Source: Corynebacterium accolens (GTDB taxonomy: Bacteria > Actinomycetota > Actinomycetes > Mycobacteriales > Mycobacteriaceae). Taken from it: a DNA stretch of 64,000 nucleotides. The notes under the pieces are model-generated. The model made no database searches, had not been told where the DNA came from, and saw nothing but the letters and a program-made list of their open reading frames with translations. Below, in pieces: positions 35,701 through 42,393 of the stretch; position 1 is the first letter of the stretch, and each line of letters opens with the position of its first letter. The stretch is from positions 682,001-746,000 of the forward strand of contig NZ_CP046605.1 of assembly GCF_023520795.1 (NCBI RefSeq), given 5' to 3'. Both the position numbers and the translations under genes were made by a program.

Positions 35701-35795
35701 TGGAGGATGCCCGCAATGGCTCCTTTGAAGAGTACGGCCGCGCCTTGGATGAGTTGGACAAGGCAGTTGAGTCCTACCAGAAGTCCGAGGGCTAA
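32793..35795 (+). CDS. UPF0182 family large membrane protein
   Basis: A 1000-residue protein. The N-terminal third has about seven transmembrane helices (around residues 17-37, 58-80, 105-125, 160-185, 205-225, 255-275 and 285-300), beginning with the family pattern [14 protein letters not shown] and FFAWRGRP. The rest is a large extracytoplasmic domain ([37 protein letters not shown]) ending in an acidic Lys/Glu-rich tail. Function unknown; M. tuberculosis Rv3193c is the homologue. The TTG at 32793 is chosen over TTG 32781 because GGAG (32783-32786) precedes it by 6 bases. Confidence 0.9.
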   Translation: [1000 protein letters not shown]

Positions 35796-35830
35796 AGCCT
35801 CTCACTTCGCGTAGTAGAAACTCAGGAAAT

Positions 35831-35865
35831 AAGGCACCTACCCAGGGGATTTGGGTAGGTGCCTT
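35831..35865 (+). terminator. Terminator of the UPF0182 gene
   Basis: AAGGCACCTACCCA (35831-35844) is the perfect complement of TGGGTAGGTGCCTT (35852-35865) with a 7-base loop. It lies 36 bp after the UPF0182 stop and before the initiator tRNA. Confidence 0.85.
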
Positions 35866-35957
35866 CCTGTCTGTATAGTTACAGAAGTCGCCGGGATAGA
35901 GCGAATACATTAAGTATTAACGCACTGTTCAAGCGCAGATGATGGAAGTCATCTCGA

Positions 35958-36034
35958 CGCGGGGTGGAGCAGCTCGGTAGCTCGCTGGGCTCATAACCCA
36001 GAGGTCGTAGGTTCGAATCCTGCCCCCGCTACCA
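35958..36034 (+). tRNA. Initiator tRNA-Met (fMet), anticodon CAT
   Basis: A 77-base tRNA with encoded CCA. The anticodon loop CTCATAA is closed by a stem with three consecutive G:C pairs (GGG/CCC), the hallmark of bacterial initiator tRNA. Position 1 is C and its partner 72 is T, so the acceptor stem lacks the first pair (C1xU72), the property recognised by the formyltransferase; most bacteria use C1xA72. T arm GTAGG/CCTGC is normal. A terminator follows 7 bp later. Confidence 0.95.
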
Positions 36035-36040
36035 ACTTCC

Positions 36041-36079
36041 AGGCCCTGGCCAGAAAAGATTCTGGCCGGGGCCTTTATT
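36041..36079 (+). terminator. Terminator after the initiator tRNA
   Basis: AGGCCCTGGCCAGA (36041-36054) pairs with TCTGGCCGGGGCCT (36061-36074) with one G.T pair and a 6-base loop, followed by TTATTT. A classical Rho-independent terminator. Confidence 0.92.
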
Positions 36080-36122
36080 TATGCGCCACCCTAGTGGGTG
36101 GGCTTAACCCTTGGGCGTAGAC

Positions 36123-36953
36123 CTAAGCCGGTTTCCTGAGTGGAACGATGAGTGGATCTCCAGTCTCCGGATCCTCAATGACCCGCGCCCGCAGATCAAA
36201 AGCCTCCTGCAGGAGCTCTGCGGTGATGACCTCTGCGGGTGTACCGGAAGCAATGACCTGGCCGTCTTTCATAACCACGAGATAATCGGAGTAGCGCACC
36301 GCCAGGTTGAGATCGTGTAGCACCATTACCACCGTTCTGCCTAGTTCCTGGCGCAGGCTATCGACTAGTTCGAGGATGTCCACGGAGGTCGCGAGATCAA
36401 GGTACGTCGTCGGCTCGTCTAGGAAGAGGATGTCGGTGTTTTGCGCCAACACCATGGAGATCCATACGCGCTGGCGTTGGCCGCCGGAAAGCTCATCCAG
36501 CGTGCGGCTAGCAAGATCTGCAGAACCGGTTTGCTTTAGGGCCTCGAATACTGCGTCTTCGTCTGTGGAGGACCACTGGCGGAACCACGCCTGATGTGGG
36601 TGCCGCCCGCGGGCCACCAGATCGGAGACCAACAGGCCTTCAGGGGCCACGGGGGATTGGGGCAGCATGCCCAGTATGCGGGCGACGTCCTTGCGCTTCA
36701 TGTCCGAGATATTCTGGCCATCCACACTCACGGTCCCGGTATCAAGGTTGAGCAGGCCAGACATGGCGCGCAGCAAGGTTGATTTACCGCATCCGTTGGG
36801 CCCCACGATGGTGGTGATCTTTCCGGCCGGGAACGTGGCGCTGAGATCGCGGATAATGGTGCGCTGTCCGTAGCCCACCGTGACCGAGGAAGCGACGACG
36901 CCACCGGCGGTATTTGGTCGGTCTGCGTTTGGCTGGGGAATGGGGGAGGTCAT
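36123..36953 (-). CDS. Iron-siderophore ABC transporter, ATP-binding protein (FecE/FepC type)
   Basis: A 276-residue ABC ATPase of the iron-siderophore/B12 importer family. Walker A GPNGCGKSTLLRAMSG (about residue 52), Q loop MLPQSPVAPEG, ABC signature LSGGQRQRVWIS (about 153) and Walker B ILFLDEPTTYLD (about 174), plus the His switch LHDLNLA. Pairs with the two FecCD permeases upstream. It starts within the ATGA overlap with the second permease, so the three genes are co-translated. Energises uptake of ferric siderophore delivered by the binding lipoproteins across the intergenic region. Confidence 0.93.
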   Translation of the reverse strand: MTSPIPQPNADRPNTAGGVVASSVTVGYGQRTIIRDLSATFPAGKITTIVGPNGCGKSTLLRAMSGLLNLDTGTVSVDGQNISDMKRKDVARILGMLPQSPVAPEGLLVSDLVARGRHPHQAWFRQWSSTDEDAVFEALKQTGSADLASRTLDELSGGQRQRVWISMVLAQNTDILFLDEPTTYLDLATSVDILELVDSLRQELGRTVVMVLHDLNLAVRYSDYLVVMKDGQVIASGTPAEVITAELLQEAFDLRARVIEDPETGDPLIVPLRKPA

Positions 36954-38062
36954 GCGTCTGTGCTCCTAGTGCGTTGAACGAGTAGGTAGATGAGGAAGAT
37001 GCCGCCCAGTGCGGAGGTGACAATACCCACCGGAAGTTCCACCGGCAGAACCGCTTGGGTGACGATGTCCGCGCCGAGCAGCAGTACTGCGCCGGTAAGC
37101 GCCGACGCCGCAAGCGGGGGACTGGGTACGCCACACAACCGAAGGGCCACCTGGGGCGCTACGAAGGCGATGAAGCCGATGGGCCCGGCAGCGGAGACCG
37201 CTACCGCAGCTAGGGCTACGGCCAATGCCAGCATCGCTACCTGCACGGCGTTGACTCGCTGGCCCAGCGCTCTGGCGAGGTCGGGGCCCAGAGTGGTGGC
37301 CAGTGCATGGTAGGCGATCCAGGCCAGCAACGGGGCGCAGACGATCACAAGGACGGCGATGGGGATGGTGGTACTCCACTCCGACCTCGCTAGGGAACCG
37401 GTGAGCCAGAACTGTGCCTGGCTTGCATCCCGCAGCTCCGCGCGGACCATGAGGAAATTGATGTAGGAACTCAGCAGCGCGGTAATAATGATGCCCACGA
37501 GGACGAGACGGTAGGAATCGGCTTGGCGTCGCCAAGCCAGCGCCCAAATCACCGTGGCGCTCAGGATCGCGCCCAGCAACGCGGCCAGAGGAATGCCGAT
37601 TCCGGCGAGCCAACCGGCGAACCCACCGCCACTGCCGAGGACGATGACCGTGACGGCCATGGCCGAGGCTCCCGTGGTGATGCCGAGGATATCGGGGCTG
37701 GCCAGCGCGTTGCGGGTGACTGTTTGGGTGAGCGCGCCGGACAGCCCCAGCGCGCAGCCGACCGCGATGGCGGTGGCCACGCGGGGCATGCGCCATTCCA
37801 AAACCACGAGTTTTTCCACGCGGCTTCCTTCCCCTTGGAAGATCACCTCAAGTACCCGGGGAACGGAGATGGGGTAATCGCCCAGCCCAATGGAAAGGGC
37901 ACCCAAAAAGACAATGAGCGCTGCGGCGATAACGCATACCAGCACCACCCTCGGGCGCCAGAGGAAGGAGATGGGCCCAGCCCGGAATGGTACCCCGCCC
38001 GGCATCTGCCACGAAGCGCTTTGTTTATCTTGTACGGCCTGCGCAGCCTTGTTGCGTCGCAT
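36950..38062 (-). CDS. Iron-siderophore ABC transporter permease (FecCD type), second subunit
   Basis: A 370-residue FecCD family permease with about nine or ten transmembrane helices. Family features: LEWRMPRVATAIAVGCALGLSGALTQTVTRNALASPDILGITTGASAMAV near the first third, and SAAGPIGFIAFVAPQVALRL and GADIVTQAV in the C-terminal half (coupling-helix region). ATG 38062 overlaps the upstream permease stop (TGATG) and follows the charged leader SASWQMPGG; a longer frame reaching 38233 is rejected as shadow of the first permease. A subunit of the same importer as the neighbours. Confidence 0.92.
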   Translation of the reverse strand: MRRNKAAQAVQDKQSASWQMPGGVPFRAGPISFLWRPRVVLVCVIAAALIVFLGALSIGLGDYPISVPRVLEVIFQGEGSRVEKLVVLEWRMPRVATAIAVGCALGLSGALTQTVTRNALASPDILGITTGASAMAVTVIVLGSGGGFAGWLAGIGIPLAALLGAILSATVIWALAWRRQADSYRLVLVGIIITALLSSYINFLMVRAELRDASQAQFWLTGSLARSEWSTTIPIAVLVIVCAPLLAWIAYHALATTLGPDLARALGQRVNAVQVAMLALAVALAAVAVSAAGPIGFIAFVAPQVALRLCGVPSPPLAASALTGAVLLLGADIVTQAVLPVELPVGIVTSALGGIFLIYLLVQRTRSTDA

Positions 38063-39087
38063 CACAGCGTCATCACCTTCTTCCGGTAAATCAAGGCGAT
38101 GAAGAACGGTGCACCAACGAAGGCCAAAACGATGCCCACTTGGAGCTCGCCGGGGCGGGCGATGAGGCGGCCTACCACGTCCGCACACAGCAATAGCGCC
38201 GCGCCGGCAAGTGCTGAGTACGGCAAAATCCACTTATAATCTGGGCCGGTAAGAGCCCGGACGATATGGGGCACTACCAGGCCAATGAAGCCCAGCGGGC
38301 CCGCGGCAGCCGTGGCCGCGCCGGCCAGCAGCGCGATGATGCCCATGCCGCCCAGCCTTGCGGCCGCGGTATTGATGCCGAGCCCTGCGGCGACGTCGTC
38401 GCCTAAGTTCAAGATATTCAGCTGCGGGCCGGTGGCGAACGCCAGGACCAGCCCCAGCACCACGAACGGCAAGATGCCGAGCGCAATGTTCATATCCCTG
38501 CCGGCCAGGGAGCCAACGGTCCAAAAGCGCATCCGGTCCAGGTTATTCTCATTGGTGAGAACGAATGCGCTGGTAATAGCGCTTAAGACCGCCGACAGCG
38601 CGGCACCGCCTAGCACTAAGGTCAAAGGATCGACCGCTGCCTTGCCCGCGGAGGCCAGGCCAAAGACGAGTGCGGTGGCCGCAATCGCGCCGAGGAACGC
38701 TACCACGACGGTGGCCCACGGGGCGCTGATGCCAAATAAAGCGAAGCTGACCACAACGCTGAGCGCCGCGCCGGAACTGACACCCAGGATTCCCGGATCC
38801 GCCAGGGGATTGCGGGTGTGGCCTTGGATGAGAGCACCGGCGACTCCGAGTGCTGCCCCCACGATGATGGCCAGGATGGTGCGCGGCAGCCGCAGCTCAG
38901 CTACCACGCGTTGGTTGGTGGAAACTTCCTCCTGGCCACCGCGTGCGGCCGGGAGTTCCCGCAGCGCAGTCCACACGTCCTCCGCAGGAATGGAACGGGC
39001 GCCATACAGCAAACTGCAGATAGTGCCAACGAGGACCAGCAGGAGCAGCGCCCCTAGACCCAGGAGGCGGGTAGTGCGCACACTCAT
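38062..39087 (-). CDS. Iron-siderophore ABC transporter permease (FecCD type), first subunit
   Basis: A 341-residue FecCD permease. It has the family motif LRLPRTILAIIVGAALGVAGALIQGHTRNPLADPGILGVSSGAALSVV, and FVGAP near the end after GADVVGRLIARPGELQVGI. About nine transmembrane helices. GGAGG precedes ATG 39087 with 7 bases spacing. First gene of the permease-permease-ATPase operon; the promoter is probably about 260 bp upstream next to a DtxR-like box, so the message has a long leader. Confidence 0.92.
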   Translation of the reverse strand: MSVRTTRLLGLGALLLLVLVGTICSLLYGARSIPAEDVWTALRELPAARGGQEEVSTNQRVVAELRLPRTILAIIVGAALGVAGALIQGHTRNPLADPGILGVSSGAALSVVVSFALFGISAPWATVVVAFLGAIAATALVFGLASAGKAAVDPLTLVLGGAALSAVLSAITSAFVLTNENNLDRMRFWTVGSLAGRDMNIALGILPFVVLGLVLAFATGPQLNILNLGDDVAAGLGINTAAARLGGMGIIALLAGAATAAAGPLGFIGLVVPHIVRALTGPDYKWILPYSALAGAALLLCADVVGRLIARPGELQVGIVLAFVGAPFFIALIYRKKVMTL

Positions 39088-39343
39088 GGCGTGGCCTCCA
39101 ATCGCTGCTTCCGCTTGCCGATGCCCCCACGCCCAGCCAATAGTGCCCAGCGAGCACCGGTGCTGCGGAGTGACGCCACGGAAAGTACTGGCTCACAGGT
39201 TGCGATGGGATTCCCTAAGTCGCGGGGTGGAGAAAGGTACCTAGCTACTCCCGCTGGGCGGGGAGGGGAGCTTCGCCCGAGGCGTGGCTCAGGCTGTTGC
39301 TGGGTGTGATTGTCAATCATGGACAAGCATATTACCGTCTTCA

Positions 39344-39362
39344 TGTAAGGTAAGCCTTCATT
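39344..39362 (-). promoter_or_regulatory. DtxR-like iron box upstream of the permease operon
   Basis: The sequence TGTAAGGTAAGCCTTCATT reads on the minus strand as AATGAAGGCTTACCTTACA. The core AAGGTAAGCCTT is a palindrome (AAGG/CCTT) and fits most of the DtxR consensus TTAGGTTAGSCTAACCTAA. Upstream of a siderophore uptake operon this is most simply an iron-dependent operator. Binding is inferred. Confidence 0.6.
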
Positions 39363-39536
39363 TAATTAAAAGACTGTAAAAGTGAAGGGCTGCAAGTCAT
39401 CGCAACTGGCCCTAGGCGCCCACTATTTAGGTGAAACTCTATGCGGCACCTTTTGTAGTGTCTGTCTCAAAGTTGAGTGTGCTGCATGTGCATCGCATAG
39501 GCGGTAGCTGGAAATCTTTTGGTGACCAGCGTAACA

Positions 39537-39566
39537 TTGATTATTTAGGCAAGCCTAAGTTATCTT
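39537..39566 (+). promoter_or_regulatory. Promoter with overlapping DtxR-like box before the first binding lipoprotein
   Basis: -35 TTGATT (39537-39542) and -10 TATCTT (39561-39566), spaced 18 bp, with the palindrome TTAGGCAAGCCTAA (39545-39558) lying in the spacer. DtxR-iron bound there would block RNA polymerase. Same layout as 59302-59331. Confidence 0.65.
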
Positions 39567-39717
39567 TTTATCGTGCGAGAATATGTCATTGTCTCCAACG
39601 ATTGGGGAACTTGGTTGCCCCCCATTTGGGTATAACCAACCAAATATTCTGAACTTTCCCATTTGTGAACGGGCTAGGCCTTGCGCTGAGATCCGTCACC
39701 AGTAATAACGGAGAAAA

Positions 39718-40734
39718 ATGACACTCAAGAAAATTCTTGTCGGTACTGCTACTGTGCTGGCTCTGGGCACCGCGGTGACGGCGTGTTCGACTGATGACCA
39801 GTCCGAAAACTCTGCAGACTCCCAGGCGGTCAACGCCGAGCAAGGCGCATTCCCCACCACCATCGAGCATCGCTATGGTTCCACCGAAATCAAGGAAGCC
39901 CCACAGCGTGTGGTCTCCCTAGGCTATACGGATCAGGACGCGCTGCTGGCGCTCGGAATCACGCCGGTTTCCGTGAAGTATTGGGATAGCATGACCCCAG
40001 ACGGGCAGGCTGCGGGCAACTGGTCTAACGACAAGATCGAGGGGGATACCCCTCGAATCGATAAAGACACAGAGGTCAATGCGGAAGCCATTGCTAAAGA
40101 CAAACCAGATCTCATCGTGGCCGTGTACTCGGATATTGATGAAAATACATACAAGAAACTCTCCGATATCGCCCCTGTCGTCGTGCAAAAGGGTGAATAT
40201 AAAGAGCTGCAGCAACCGTGGGACGTGACTACGGAAGAGATTGGGCAAGCCGTAGGAAAGCCTAAAGAAGCAAAACGTCAGGTGGAGCAGGTTAAAGCGA
40301 AGTTTGCAGACCTAAAGGGCCGTCACCCAGAGTGGGCCGAGAAGGAACTCGGTGTGGCCACCGTCTCTGCCGACAGCCTGGCCGTCTTTGCTGAAGAAGA
40401 TCCGCGCAGCCGCTTCTTTACCGAGCTGGGGTTCAAGATCAACCCCGCCTACGCGGCAATCACCAAGGATAAATTCTACGGCGAGGTCTCCAAGGAAAAC
40501 GCTGACCAGGTTGATTCCGACGTACTGGTGTGGGACCAGTTGTCCTACGCTCCGACGCAGGACAAGGCATCTGTTACCGAGGATCCAATCGTGAGCAAGC
40601 TACCCGCCGTTAAGGACGGGCACAGTGTCTACTTGGAAGGTGACCTAGAAAAGGCCTTCGGATGGCAGACCGTGCTGAGCTTGGACTACCTGTTGGATAA
40701 GATCGAGCAGCCGTTGGCGGACGCCACGAAGTAA
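39718..40734 (+). CDS. Iron-siderophore ABC transporter substrate-binding lipoprotein 1
   Basis: A 338-residue lipoprotein with signal peptide ending at the lipobox VTACST (Cys about residue 22). The mature protein is a FhuD/FepB-like periplasmic-binding-protein fold: RVVSLGYTDQDALLALGITPVSVKYW, KPDLIVAVYSDIDENTYKKLSDIAPVVVQ, and VLSLDYLLDKIEQPL near the C terminus. It captures a ferric siderophore outside the membrane for the divergent ABC permeases. GGAG precedes ATG 39718. A DtxR-like box overlaps the promoter. It is separated from the second binding protein by its own terminator. Confidence 0.92.
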   Translation: MTLKKILVGTATVLALGTAVTACSTDDQSENSADSQAVNAEQGAFPTTIEHRYGSTEIKEAPQRVVSLGYTDQDALLALGITPVSVKYWDSMTPDGQAAGNWSNDKIEGDTPRIDKDTEVNAEAIAKDKPDLIVAVYSDIDENTYKKLSDIAPVVVQKGEYKELQQPWDVTTEEIGQAVGKPKEAKRQVEQVKAKFADLKGRHPEWAEKELGVATVSADSLAVFAEEDPRSRFFTELGFKINPAYAAITKDKFYGEVSKENADQVDSDVLVWDQLSYAPTQDKASVTEDPIVSKLPAVKDGHSVYLEGDLEKAFGWQTVLSLDYLLDKIEQPLADATK

Positions 40735-40750
40735 TAGGAGTCAATCGCTG

Positions 40751-40784
40751 AACCGCTCCCGCATGAATGTGAGGGGGCGGTTTT
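40751..40784 (+). terminator. Terminator after binding lipoprotein 1
   Basis: AACCGC-T-CCC (40751-40760) pairs with GGG-G-GCGGTT (40773-40782), ending in TTTT. Lies 17 bp after the stop codon. Confidence 0.8.
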
Positions 40785-40957
40785 CGCTGTGTGGGAAGCC
40801 GGTCGCACCGCCGATCCGCTGCCCGGAAGTGCATCGTCAAGCAGCATTTTCTTTGGCCCCCGCACTTTTATAGCTAGGGGAATGGGTCTTGTGCAGGTGT
40901 GGGCTTAGGGGTCCTGTAAATAGGAAATATCTATAGGAAAATAGTTTAACAAATCTA

Positions 40958-40988
40958 TTGCAACGTGGCCCAGGTAACGCTAACCTAA
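40958..40988 (+). promoter_or_regulatory. Promoter with DtxR box before binding lipoprotein 2
   Basis: -35 TTGCAA (40958-40963) and -10 TAACCT (40981-40986), spaced 17 bp. The 19-base segment 40970-40988 (CCAGGTAACGCTAACCTAA) matches the DtxR consensus at 15 or so positions and covers the -10, so repression by iron-loaded DtxR is expected. This is the best DtxR box in the window. Confidence 0.75.
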
Positions 40989-41073
40989 CTTAAAAGTTGC
41001 CTTCGGGTCTACCGGAAAATCCGATGAAAAGAGCTGAAAGGCAACCTCAGGAAACCGACTTTAAGGAAAAGGG

Positions 41074-42057
41074 ATGTCAGTAAAAAGGGGCGCGCGTTCA
41101 TTTATCGCTGCCGCTATCTGTGCCGGATTGGTTCTGTCAGGTTGCTCGTCGAACGATTCAACCGATGAAGCGGCAACAACCTCCGAAGTCGCAGAGGACG
41201 TGACCATTGAGCACGCACGCGGCACGGATACGTATCCGGTCAACCCGCAGAACGTGGTTGCCGTGGGGCCGGCCGTTGATAACCTGCTGGAACTTGGAAT
41301 TAAACCGGCAGCCGTCGTGCAGAATGCAAAAGACAAGAACTCGCCCTGGCGCGAGGGCAAGCTTGATGGCGTCAAGGTGATCGACCAGACAGACTTCAAG
41401 ACTCTGCCCCAGGAACAGATTGCGGCAATCGAACCCGACTTCATCGTTGGTGACTACTGGACAATTTCCGAGGCTAATTACAAGGAATTGTCTGCAATCG
41501 CACCGACTCTCGGCGGAATCTCCGATAAGGGTGAGGGAATTGGCTGGGAATCTCAGCTAGAAGCTTTGGGCAAGATCTTCAATAAGGAATCCGAAGCGAA
41601 GAAAGCCATTGAAGAGGATCAGAAGCGTTTCTCCGACGTGAAGGAGAAACTGCCTAACCTCTCCGGTAAGACCGGCATTGTTTCCCAGTTCGCCCAAGGC
41701 TCCTTTGGCGCCGTTGCTGACCCTGAGGATCCGGGTGCCTCCTTCATCTACGATTTGGGCATGAAGTTCCCAGACAAGCTGACGGACGGTTCCGTGCCTG
41801 TTGATAAGGGTCGCGTCACGCTTTCTCCGGAAAACGTGTCCTACCTGGCCGCTGATTTCATGGTTATTTATAACCGCACCGGCTCAATCGAAGAGGTTGA
41901 AAATATTCCGGGATACAAAGATCTGCCACAGGTGAAATCCGATGCGACTCTCGCTGGCGATGAAGCTGTCGTCGCCGGACTCAACAACCCCACGAGCTTG
42001 AGCCGAGCTTGGGTGCTGGATAAGACGATGCCGACGCTGGAAAAAGTTGGAAAGTAG
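41074..42057 (+). CDS. Iron-siderophore ABC transporter substrate-binding lipoprotein 2
   Basis: A 327-residue lipoprotein with lipobox LSGCSS (Cys about residue 24). The folded part shows the class III binding-protein pattern PQNVVAVGPAVDNLLELGIKPAAVV, EPDFIVGDYWTISEANYKELSAIAPTLGG, and KIFNKESEAKK. It differs strongly from lipoprotein 1, so it probably recognises a different siderophore. No permease/ATPase follows it; it must use the divergent importer or one elsewhere. AAGGAAAAGGG precedes the ATG. It has its own DtxR-box promoter and a terminator downstream. Confidence 0.9.
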   Translation: MSVKRGARSFIAAAICAGLVLSGCSSNDSTDEAATTSEVAEDVTIEHARGTDTYPVNPQNVVAVGPAVDNLLELGIKPAAVVQNAKDKNSPWREGKLDGVKVIDQTDFKTLPQEQIAAIEPDFIVGDYWTISEANYKELSAIAPTLGGISDKGEGIGWESQLEALGKIFNKESEAKKAIEEDQKRFSDVKEKLPNLSGKTGIVSQFAQGSFGAVADPEDPGASFIYDLGMKFPDKLTDGSVPVDKGRVTLSPENVSYLAADFMVIYNRTGSIEEVENIPGYKDLPQVKSDATLAGDEAVVAGLNNPTSLSRAWVLDKTMPTLEKVGK

Positions 42058-42393
42058 TCAAGGTCCGCACAACCCTGATACCTGCTAGAAGAGGCTCGCT
42101 CCGTTGCAGCAGGTAGTCATGAACGCCTTCCGATTTATCGGGAGGCGTTCTCTTCAATGGACTGTACCCAAGGCAGTGGTGCGTCCGTTCTTGCCCTTCG
42201 AAAACCGAAAACCTGGCCTCACGCTTCCCGCATATTCGCTCATCGGCACAGCACGATGACTGTATTAAAGGTGAGTAGGTGAGCCGGAAAATGCTTGGCG
42301 CTGGGAGAGGCGTTCAAGGCGTCAGCACAACTTAATAAGACAATTTAGGCCATTGAATAAAGTGAAATAAAAGCCATCAAAACCGAGAGGGGT
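42058..42393. other. Intergenic region before the reductase-methyltransferase gene
   Basis: 336 bp. Contains the terminator at 42121-42150 and then AT-richer sequence up to the start of the fusion gene. No gene and no good DtxR box were seen; the promoter of the fusion gene is probably in 42320-42390 but could not be fixed. Confidence 0.55.
42121..42150 (+). terminator. Terminator after binding lipoprotein 2
   Basis: GAACGCCTTCCGA (42121-42133) pairs with TCGGGAGGCGTTC (42138-42150) with a 4-base loop, followed by TCTT. Confidence 0.85.

Larger units (their letters stand above)
39088..39717. other. Divergent regulatory region of the siderophore ABC operon
   Basis: These 630 bp separate the minus-strand permease operon from the plus-strand binding lipoprotein. 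They contain two DtxR-like palindromes (39344-39362 and 39541-39559). Between 39088 and 39344 the minus strand has an 86-codon frame whose stop overlaps the permease ATG (ATGA); it is not supported as a gene (see findings). The rest shows no convincing gene. Confidence 0.6.
40735..41073. other. Intergenic region between the two binding lipoproteins
   Basis: About 340 bp with a Rho-independent terminator at 40751-40784 and the iron-regulated promoter at 40958-40988. No gene is seen. Confidence 0.75.

Noticed and set aside
35958-36034. Reading this as an elongator tRNA-Met
   Set aside because: The three G:C pairs in the anticodon stem and the unpaired position 1-72 are initiator features.
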